Assembly: GCA_002429385.1 (NCBI GenBank)
Contig: DIZL01000019.1
Location: 9,844-73,843, forward strand
Direction: 5' to 3'
DNA: 64,000 nucleotides
Origin: Prolixibacteraceae bacterium UBA6029
GTDB lineage: Bacteria > Bacteroidota > Bacteroidia > Bacteroidales > Prolixibacteraceae
Below, in pieces: positions 53,958 through 61,692 of this stretch. A program made the position numbers and the translations under genes. Below the pieces are notes generated by a model. It made no database searches. It was not told the DNA's origin and saw nothing but the letters and a program-made list of their open reading frames with translations. Each line of letters begins with the position of its first letter. Position 1 is the stretch's first letter.

Positions 53958-54145
53958 TTGAGCTTTAAGGATTCCATCCTTCCAGATATGTTTTTCAAAC
54001 TAATCATTTCAAGAAGGTAATATTATGTATCTGCCTTATCGCAATGCAGGTTTCAGTAATGTACGTTACACTAAAACAATAATCTTTCGACAGATCAATC
54101 AGTGCCTTTTACCTAAAATCATTTAAGATATTCTGAATAGATAAT

Positions 54146-54194
54146 AAAAAAAACCACCCGGAAGCAGAATATATATCCTGTAGTCACGGGTGGC
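54146..54194 (-). terminator. Terminator of the GH3 gene
   Basis: On the minus strand AGCCACCCG pairs with CGGGTGGT across a loop of about 26 nt, followed by eight T. It lies 24 bp after the GH3 stop codon. Confidence 0.85.
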
Positions 54195-54217
54195 TCTTAG
54201 TTCGTGTTTTACTGATG

Positions 54218-56422
54218 TTATTCCACAGTCACCGGTATTTGCTGTTTGATGTCGCGTGAAGAGGCGCCCAGGTTAATCACATACTGGCCCGGATTGATCT
54301 TCCATTGTTTGCCGGCTTCGTCGTAGAAGGCCCATTGGCTTACGGGCAATTCCAGATTCACAACTTTGCTTTCACCGGCTTCGAGCCTGATCTTGCTGAA
54401 GCCTTTCAGTTCCTTGGAAGGACGGATAACAGAAGGTGTCTTTTCCTGAACATATAGCTGGACTACTTCTGCTCCCTTGCGCTTTCCTGAATTGGTCAGG
54501 GTAAACGAGAGTTTGACTACATCATTTTTGGTGTATTTCGGCTTGTCAACCGAGGCTTTGCCGTAATGAAAGCTGGTGTATGAAAGTCCGTAACCAAAGG
54601 AGAAGCGAGGAACAATATTTTTAGTATCAAACCAGCGATAACCCACCAGGATATCTTCCTTGTAGACCTCTTTAACGCTGTCGCCGGGGAAACAGAGCTT
54701 ATCAAACGAATGAGCGCCGTAATCTGTCAGTTTCATCCCAAAGGAGAAGGGCAGTTTTCCGGATGGATTGGTTTCGCCAGAGAGTACCGAAGCAATGGCA
54801 TTGCCGGATTCGGAACCCAGGTACCAGGCCTGAAGAACAGCCGGGACCTGACTCACCCAAGGCATGGCTATGGCGTTTCCGCTGATGAGCACTACCACGA
54901 CCTTTTTATTGACTTTCAATAATTCGGCCAGCAATTTATCTTGACCGAAAGGCAAATTGTATTGAGTCCGGTCGCCACCTTCGCAGTCCTGCAAATAGTT
55001 TTTGTTTAATCCGCCGACATAAATAACCAGATCAACCCCTTTGGCCATTCTTACAGCTTCGTTCCTAAGGGTATCAAGGTTATATTTGGACGGCAATTCA
55101 CGACCATAAGCGGGAGATCCTGCTGCATATCCCATGGCATATTTAATTTCAGCCTGAGCGCCGAAGGCATTTTTTATCCCCTGAAGCGGAGATACCTCAT
55201 ACTTTGTTTTCAATTCTGAACTACCGCCACCCAGGGTCATCCTGCGTGTAGCATTATCGCCAACAACAAGTATCTTCTTGTACAATTTAATATCGACAGG
55301 TAAGATCTGCTGGTCGTTTTTCAGCAATACAATGCCTTCGCGGGCAACCTGATTAGCTGCTTTTGAATGTTCGGGAGATCCGAAACTACCCCATGGACGG
55401 TTGGGACTCATGCTGGTGCGGAAAATCAGGCGAAGAACCCGGCGGGCTTTATCGTTCAGTACATCGGTGGATACTTCACCTGCTTTTAACGCTTTCAGGA
55501 AAGGATTGGCCAGATGATAATAATCGTATGAACTTTGACTTGAAGTAGTCAGACCGTCAGTACCGGTTCCCATTTCAAGATCAAGACCGTTCAGTGCAGC
55601 TTGTTTGTCGTTATGGGCTCCGCCCCAGTCGGTGATTACCGTTCCGTCAAACTTCCAGTCGGTCTTGAGAATTTTATTTAAGAGCAAGTCGTTATGGCAG
55701 CAATGCTCCCCACGTAACTGGTTGTATGAGCCCATGATGGCCCATGCATTCCCCTCTGTTATTGCAGCTTTGAAGGCAGGCAGATAAATTTCATAGAGGG
55801 CACGGTCGCTCAACTCAACGTCGATATGGTCTCTCCACCGTTCCTGATTGTTCAGGGCAAAATGTTTGACACAGGCAGCTACACCACTTTGCTGAACACC
55901 ATGAACATAGGGAACTACCATTTTGGAAGACAGATAAGGATCTTCGCCCATGTATTCAAAATTTCGCCCGTTTAAAGGGGAACGGTAAATATTGACCCCG
56001 GGCCCCAGAAGGACTTCTTTATTCCGGTAGCGTGCTTCCTCACCGATAGCCTTACCGTATATCAATGACATTTCAGGATTGAACGTTGCAGCCAGACAAG
56101 TCAGGGCAGGAAAGGCGGTGCATGAATCGTTGGTGAATTTGGCGGCTCCCCAGCTATCCCAGGAGATTTCCTCACGAACGCCGTGAGGCCCATCGCTCAT
56201 CCATACTTCAGGGATTCCCAGACGTGGAACTCCCTTACTGCTGAATTTCGACTGTGCATGGCATAGAGCCACTTTCTCTTCCATCGTCATCAGCGAAAGG
56301 GCATTTTCAACGCGTTGTTCCAGAGGTTTGGACGGATCGAGATATACAGGAACAGCATTTTGCGCCTGAAGCAGAAGGCCTGCTTTAAAGAATAGAATGA
56401 GCACTACCAGTGTTCTTATCAT
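54218..56422 (-). CDS. Glycoside hydrolase family 3 beta-glycosidase
   Basis: 734 residues from ATG 56422, which starts the signal peptide (MIRTLVVLILFFKAGLLLQA); an upstream in-frame ATG at 56461 is less likely. The N-terminal TIM barrel has LGPGVNIYRSPLNGRNFEYM near 140-160 and CVKHFALNNQE near 190. The nucleophile Asp lies in GTVITDWGGAHN near 270. The GH3_C sandwich follows (ILVVGDNATRRMTLGGGSSE near 385), then a fibronectin-like end domain (VVKLSFTLTNSGKRKGAEVV). GH3 enzymes release glucose or xylose from oligosaccharide ends, so it would finish the work of the endo-enzymes encoded alongside. Probably periplasmic. Confidence 0.95.
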   Translation of the reverse strand: MIRTLVVLILFFKAGLLLQAQNAVPVYLDPSKPLEQRVENALSLMTMEEKVALCHAQSKFSSKGVPRLGIPEVWMSDGPHGVREEISWDSWGAAKFTNDSCTAFPALTCLAATFNPEMSLIYGKAIGEEARYRNKEVLLGPGVNIYRSPLNGRNFEYMGEDPYLSSKMVVPYVHGVQQSGVAACVKHFALNNQERWRDHIDVELSDRALYEIYLPAFKAAITEGNAWAIMGSYNQLRGEHCCHNDLLLNKILKTDWKFDGTVITDWGGAHNDKQAALNGLDLEMGTGTDGLTTSSQSSYDYYHLANPFLKALKAGEVSTDVLNDKARRVLRLIFRTSMSPNRPWGSFGSPEHSKAANQVAREGIVLLKNDQQILPVDIKLYKKILVVGDNATRRMTLGGGSSELKTKYEVSPLQGIKNAFGAQAEIKYAMGYAAGSPAYGRELPSKYNLDTLRNEAVRMAKGVDLVIYVGGLNKNYLQDCEGGDRTQYNLPFGQDKLLAELLKVNKKVVVVLISGNAIAMPWVSQVPAVLQAWYLGSESGNAIASVLSGETNPSGKLPFSFGMKLTDYGAHSFDKLCFPGDSVKEVYKEDILVGYRWFDTKNIVPRFSFGYGLSYTSFHYGKASVDKPKYTKNDVVKLSFTLTNSGKRKGAEVVQLYVQEKTPSVIRPSKELKGFSKIRLEAGESKVVNLELPVSQWAFYDEAGKQWKINPGQYVINLGASSRDIKQQIPVTVE

Positions 56423-56747
56423 TTTTGATTGGTTAAGGTGATTACTTAAGCAAATGACCATCAGACAAATTGGTTAAACCTGTCACCGAATAGTATGACT
56501 AGTTGGGTTTTCCTGAAATTTAACCAAATGGGCGGATCAAAAGTAAAGAATAAAGAACAGCATGAATGCTACAAAAATTCCTATTGATGTTGATTTTCAA
56601 TCATTATTAACAAATAAGCATGGGAAAAAGCCTTTCCCCTTTCCGAACAGGCTCACTGATGTCTATAGAAGCATAAAGAACATGCCTTTTGATGGATATT
56701 AATAATTGTACTGCGATTGTTGATAGATTCCAAATCAATTCGTTCAA
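56423..56747. other. Intergenic region upstream of the GH3 gene
   Basis: About 325 bp. On the minus strand TACTTTTG (complement of 56538-56545) fits the -7 consensus about 116 bp before the GH3 start. No other structure or gene is apparent, so GH3 probably has its own promoter separate from the esterase gene. Confidence 0.45.
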
Positions 56748-57545
56748 TTAACCGACTTTTCTGACCCATTTAATTTGTTTGCCAACCTGCTTCATCCATT
56801 CCCGTGTAATTAATTCATGACCGGCTACCGTAGGATGAATTCCATCCCATATCCAGTATTGGGCGGGAGCCTTTTTACAGGCTGCATCGAACACATCCTG
56901 CAGACGGACAAAAATGGCACTGTAATCGGACGCAATCTTCTCAACAATCTTTTGACGTTCGGCCAGATCGCTGTGTCTTGCTTCCCAATTTTTAGCGGTA
57001 GAAGTATTTTTTAAAATAAAGGGCTGATTCAGAACAAGAATAATATTTGGATTCTGCTTTACTGACTGATCGAGAACTGAGCGATAAACCTCGTCAAACA
57101 TTTGCAGCCTTACGGTGGTGTTCATTGGAATTGCATCAATCGAGGAGTTAGTATCATTGATTCCAATCAGGATGCTTATCACATCTGGGTTCAGATCCAG
57201 AGCATCTTCCTTCCATCGCAGGGCAAGATCGGTTATCTTGTTTCCGCTGATTCCCCGGTTAATAAATGTCAGGTTTCTCTCCGGGTATTCGCACCCTAAC
57301 CGGCTCGCAATGGAAAAGGCATACCCATGGCCCATAATGTGATTGGGATCGGAGTTGCGTCCTCGGTTGCCATCGGTAATTGAATCACCCTGGAAGAGAA
57401 AAACCATTCCTTTACCATCTTTAAATTGCGGATGAAGTCCCTCATTTTCAGAAGCAATAAGTAAATTCGGAATAATCAGTCCTGACATACTACCTGCTGC
57501 CACAGTCTTTATGAAGTTCCTTCTTGAATTTGTAGCTAGAGTCAT
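56748..57545 (-). CDS. Tat-exported SGNH/GDSL hydrolase (probable carbohydrate esterase)
   Basis: 265 residues. A twin-arginine signal (NSRRNFIKTVAAGSMSG, residues 6-22) heads the chain. The four SGNH blocks are present: FQGDSITDG near 51-59 (nucleophile Ser), NRGISGNKI (Gly), IGINDTNS (Asn), and WDGIHPTVAGH near 243 (Asp, His). Such enzymes remove acetyl or other acyl groups from xylan or related glycans. Its position between GH3 and GH5-CBM6 genes supports a glycan substrate, by inference. It is 34 bp downstream of the GH5 gene, likely one operon. Confidence 0.9.
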   Translation of the reverse strand: MTLATNSRRNFIKTVAAGSMSGLIIPNLLIASENEGLHPQFKDGKGMVFLFQGDSITDGNRGRNSDPNHIMGHGYAFSIASRLGCEYPERNLTFINRGISGNKITDLALRWKEDALDLNPDVISILIGINDTNSSIDAIPMNTTVRLQMFDEVYRSVLDQSVKQNPNIILVLNQPFILKNTSTAKNWEARHSDLAERQKIVEKIASDYSAIFVRLQDVFDAACKKAPAQYWIWDGIHPTVAGHELITREWMKQVGKQIKWVRKVG

Positions 57546-57579
57546 AATTTGGTTTTCAAAACCATAGGGGTTAATTTTC

Positions 57580-59559
57580 TTATTTTAAGTTACTGCTCTT
57601 AATTATTTTTTGACTGGTGATGCCTGTTTTACTCAGGCATTTTAAAAGGTATATGCCATCGCTCAGTGATTCAATTGAAAAAGACAGGTTGCTCTCTTGT
57701 GTTCGAACTGTTTTCACCAAAGAACCATTCGAGTTGAACAATTCAATCGTTGTTTCTCCCTGCATCCCTGTAATATTTACCTGATTATTGGCTGGATTTG
57801 GATATACAGATAACTTTTCCTGATTAATATCTTCAGTTGCTGTTACAAATGAAAAGCTGATATTATCAATGAAATAATTAGGAGTTTGAGTGATGTTTAG
57901 GCGCATAACCTGTTCACCGGCAACCAGGTTGAAATTATTCGTTACTGGCTTAAATGTGTAATTACCCCCGGTAGCGGGTACTGTAAATCCTTTGGTTGTA
58001 CCATTCTTAAATTTAAGCGTAAACTGGCCTCCTGCACTTGTGGTTCCTACATTGGCTGTGATGGTATAAGTAGCAGTTGTCGGAACATTGATAGTATATT
58101 CGAGCCATTCGTCTATTACCACATTCCCCACACAATATTTGCCTGTAGCATATTGGAAAATATCTACGCCATCCTTAGTGCGATAGGTATTTCCCTGATT
58201 GACTTCATCCACATCGTGAAAGGTCAGACCTTCACCACCAATGTCATAATTTTCAGTCTGAACTGTTCCGGGGATAGAAACAGCAACGCCCAAATATGGC
58301 GCCCTGTACTTAGGCAAAACCCTAAACATGACCGGATATGACTGTATCTCTATTGAGTCCTTCAGATTGGCTCTTAAGCGGTAATAAAAGGCTTTCCCAC
58401 GGTAGGTTGTTGAGTCAACAAATTGATTGGCCAAAGGTGATATCTTTTTAAGGAAAGAAAAACTACTACTACTGCCTACTCTGCGCTCAACGGTAATGCT
58501 ATCATTCTTTGCGGTACGGCTTGTCCATGATATTTTCACAATGGTATCCGACAAGACAGTGGCTTTCATTTTGTAGGGTGACTCCTTGTAGGTATGAATC
58601 AGAATGTCCTTTATTTCATTAAATGCACCAGTTGATCGGTTGTATATGGGGAAATCGCCACCATCGTCCCATGCGAAAGGTGGAATTCCATGCGCCAGCG
58701 CCTGATCGACAACGGTGGCATAGGCACACATGCGAGAGTTGTAATCACAGTTTTTCATGTATCCATATTCACCAAGGATTGCAGGAATGTTATTTTTTAC
58801 CGACCATGCAGCCACCTTATCAAAAATAGATTTAGTTGTACTGATATCGGAATCACTTCCATAGGTTCCTGGACCTACCAGTCCAAAAGGATACGGATCG
58901 TAGGAATGATAATAGCCCATCAGGTATTTATCGGAAGGATCAGGAATGGCCGCAGCGATCAATTCGGCGGAACTGGACCACATGTTCCCGGAAAACAGTA
59001 TGATTCTTGTAGGATTTGTTTTACGCAGGATCTGCAAGGTCCGCTTATTCAAATCATTGATGTTAACCATGCTTATCGGATTGGGTTCATTGATGATTTC
59101 AAAAAGCAGGTGGTCTGACTTTTCTTTCAAACGAACAGCTATCTGGCTCCAAAGGCTATCGAAACGGGCTTTGTTTACATCGGTATAGTTTTCTTTTATC
59201 CAAGCTTCATGATGGGCATTGATAATTATAACCAATTGATTGCTGAGGCCGTCATCAACGATCTGCTCCACATGATTTAACCAGGTTGCGTCTATCTTAT
59301 AAGGAGAAGTCTTTGCAATATGTAAATCCCAGGTTATGGGGATCCGGATGGCATTGAATCCTGCAGTTTTATAATCTTTGAAAGCCCGGCTGGTAATGGG
59401 CGGATTTCCCCATGATCCTTCAGTCGGAGGATCCATGGTATTGCCAATATTAATGCCCCGCATCATGGCTTTTACCGCATCCTGAGGTGATAACTGAGCT
59501 TTAGCCTGAAACATAAAGGCACACAAAACAAATGTTATCCATCCAAATTTAAATTTCAT
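57580..59559 (-). CDS. GH5 endoglucanase with CBM6-like module and type IX sorting tail
   Basis: 659 residues: signal peptide 1-21; GH5 barrel about 25-325 with NAHHEAW, the acid/base Glu in LLFEIINEPNP and the nucleophile Glu in ILGEYGYMKN; a fibronectin-like domain about 330-430; a CBM6-like module about 440-575 (TENYDIGGEGLTFHD, IDEWLEYTINV); and a type IX C-terminal sorting domain from about 580 (VYPNPANNQVNITG ... SDGIYLLKC...KIIK). It would be exported through the outer membrane and cut beta-1,4-glucan or glucomannan at the cell surface. Confidence 0.94.
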   Translation of the reverse strand: MKFKFGWITFVLCAFMFQAKAQLSPQDAVKAMMRGINIGNTMDPPTEGSWGNPPITSRAFKDYKTAGFNAIRIPITWDLHIAKTSPYKIDATWLNHVEQIVDDGLSNQLVIIINAHHEAWIKENYTDVNKARFDSLWSQIAVRLKEKSDHLLFEIINEPNPISMVNINDLNKRTLQILRKTNPTRIILFSGNMWSSSAELIAAAIPDPSDKYLMGYYHSYDPYPFGLVGPGTYGSDSDISTTKSIFDKVAAWSVKNNIPAILGEYGYMKNCDYNSRMCAYATVVDQALAHGIPPFAWDDGGDFPIYNRSTGAFNEIKDILIHTYKESPYKMKATVLSDTIVKISWTSRTAKNDSITVERRVGSSSSFSFLKKISPLANQFVDSTTYRGKAFYYRLRANLKDSIEIQSYPVMFRVLPKYRAPYLGVAVSIPGTVQTENYDIGGEGLTFHDVDEVNQGNTYRTKDGVDIFQYATGKYCVGNVVIDEWLEYTINVPTTATYTITANVGTTSAGGQFTLKFKNGTTKGFTVPATGGNYTFKPVTNNFNLVAGEQVMRLNITQTPNYFIDNISFSFVTATEDINQEKLSVYPNPANNQVNITGMQGETTIELFNSNGSLVKTVRTQESNLSFSIESLSDGIYLLKCLSKTGITSQKIIKSSNLK

Positions 59560-59667
59560 AATCTTTACGTTTTAATGCAGGAGTATAGCTCCATACTTTC
59601 TGTTGTATATTGTTATCAAATGCTTAGCGCTTTGCCTGCATAACAGTCCCCTAAAATTCTGAGACTC

Positions 59668-61653
59668 CTATTTCAGTTGCTTCATCCTGATCACGGTAAA
59701 CGAATAAGGTGCCAGTTCCTGATTGAGTGTTTTCCCTTTTACTGTAAATTCCTGTTCAACCGGACTCACCAAAGTAGGTTGATCCAATGAATTGACACGA
59801 TTAAGATCATCACTTTTTAGAACCGTTATCTTCCCTTTTGGTGCAAGTCTTTTAGCCCCATCTAAAAGTACATTTGCATTTTGCACTTTATCGGTTGAAT
59901 TGACCAGCTTAAGGATTATTTCGTTGGTTTTCTCGTCAAATGCGGCTGAAGCATATAGTCCGTCCTGACCGGTAATTGGTTTATTCCCTTTCAGCATGGG
60001 CAGAACCTGTGTCCCTTTGTTGTTCGAGAACATTTTCTGGACATAGTAGTTGGTCGTTCCAAACGACTTCAGGTTATCGAACCAGATGAGGTCTGGTGTC
60101 CATTGCCAGCCTTCGACATGGGCAAAAAGCGGTGCATAGGAACACAGGTTTACGACATCGGCATTACGCTCCAATCCGGTCATGAAAGCAGCTTCTGCCA
60201 AGGCACACTGCCAGTTATTCTGATTGTCGGGACTACAAGTGAACTTACTCTGAGCGGCATATTCGCCTGCAAATATTTTATAACTGTTGCGGTCGTAAGA
60301 ATCGTAACGGGTCGCATTCTTTAGAAACCATTCGGGATTGGCATAATAGTGCTCATCTACAATTTCAGCATTAAGCTTCTTCAACTCTCTGGCAGCATAT
60401 TCATAGTCCTTTCCATCAGGAGAAGGACCTGTTCCTGTGACAATTTTGATATCAGGATATTTTGCTTTTATGGCTTTTACAAAAACAATATATCGTTCGA
60501 TGTATTGACTGCCCCACTGCTCGTTTCCAACACCAATCATTTTCAGGTTGAAAGGAGCCGGATGACCCATTTGAGTACGTACCTTCCCCCATTTGGAATC
60601 CGGTGTTCCATTGGCAAATTCAATCAGGTCGAGTGCATCCTGGATGTACGGATCGAGCTGATCCAAAGGAACCACTTCGGCTGTATTGAACTGGCAGGCC
60701 ATGCCACAGCTTAGGATCGGCAGCGGCTCGGCACCGATATCTTCAGCCAGTTGAAAGTATTCAAAGAACCCCAGTCCGAAGGTTTGATAATAATCAGGAG
60801 TCTGCCGGTGTGTAAATTCAGTGTTCCAGCGGTTCACAATCATCTGGCGGTCCTCAACCTTTCCCACTGTTTTCTTCCACTGGTAGCGGTTAGCCAAATC
60901 ACGGCCTTCCACAATGCAGCCACCCGGGAAACGAAGGAACCCGGGCTTCATGTCGGCCAGCAATTGCACCAGATCGGCACGCAGACCACCGGGACGGTTC
61001 TTCCAGGTGTCATCCGGGAAAAGGGATATCATATCCAGATCCAATGAACCTTTTCCTTCAAACCAGATATTCAGTTTTGCCTTGGACTCTGTTGCATTTG
61101 AAATAAAGCTCACCGAATATTTCTTCCAGCTTTTGACATCAGGAGACAGGCTGGCTTTGCCAATTATCTTACCAGCCAAACTCACCAGTTCTATGCGCAT
61201 GGTCATAGTGCTTCCTTCAGTTTGGCGTGCGAATACAGAGAAATGATAGGTCATATCCTTTTTGATGCCCATCCCACGGAAGCCTTCGTTTGAAAGACCA
61301 AACGACTTTTCGCCCACAGCAATCGAAATCCTTGCATAACGTGGGTTGACAGGATTACTCTCACTTTGATTGATGATCAGAACACCGGTAGTCGTGTCTG
61401 GCTTAAGGATTTTCCAGCCCATAAGGGGTTTTGCGAACTCGAAGGAACGGTTCTTTACCAATTCGGCATAAATTCCACCGTCGGCTGCCAGATTGATATC
61501 CTCAAAGAAGATTCCCCACATGGTCGGCTGAATCGCAGCTTTGGGCTGATCGACTTTTACCACAATCCCGAGTACTCGGGACTGTGCAATTACAGGCATC
61601 GATGTGATTAAACCGATTAAAAGAATGACTAAGATCGTGACTTTACATCTCAT
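59668..61653 (-). CDS. GH51 alpha-L-arabinofuranosidase
   Basis: 661 residues with a signal peptide (1-23). The N-terminal part contains MWGIFFEDINLAADGGIYAE followed by a CBM4/9-like sandwich (about 75-215). The TIM barrel has RFPGGCIVEG near 245, the acid/base Glu in IGVGNEQWGSQ near 375 and the nucleophile Glu in FAGEYAAQSK near 440. A C-terminal beta domain ends the chain. It removes L-arabinofuranose side groups from arabinoxylan or arabinan, clearing the way for xylan-cutting enzymes. No sorting tail, so likely periplasmic. Confidence 0.95.
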   Translation of the reverse strand: MRCKVTILVILLIGLITSMPVIAQSRVLGIVVKVDQPKAAIQPTMWGIFFEDINLAADGGIYAELVKNRSFEFAKPLMGWKILKPDTTTGVLIINQSESNPVNPRYARISIAVGEKSFGLSNEGFRGMGIKKDMTYHFSVFARQTEGSTMTMRIELVSLAGKIIGKASLSPDVKSWKKYSVSFISNATESKAKLNIWFEGKGSLDLDMISLFPDDTWKNRPGGLRADLVQLLADMKPGFLRFPGGCIVEGRDLANRYQWKKTVGKVEDRQMIVNRWNTEFTHRQTPDYYQTFGLGFFEYFQLAEDIGAEPLPILSCGMACQFNTAEVVPLDQLDPYIQDALDLIEFANGTPDSKWGKVRTQMGHPAPFNLKMIGVGNEQWGSQYIERYIVFVKAIKAKYPDIKIVTGTGPSPDGKDYEYAARELKKLNAEIVDEHYYANPEWFLKNATRYDSYDRNSYKIFAGEYAAQSKFTCSPDNQNNWQCALAEAAFMTGLERNADVVNLCSYAPLFAHVEGWQWTPDLIWFDNLKSFGTTNYYVQKMFSNNKGTQVLPMLKGNKPITGQDGLYASAAFDEKTNEIILKLVNSTDKVQNANVLLDGAKRLAPKGKITVLKSDDLNRVNSLDQPTLVSPVEQEFTVKGKTLNQELAPYSFTVIRMKQLK

Positions 61654-61692
61654 AGAACTTGTGCCAGATTGTTTTAGTGACCAGCAAAGATA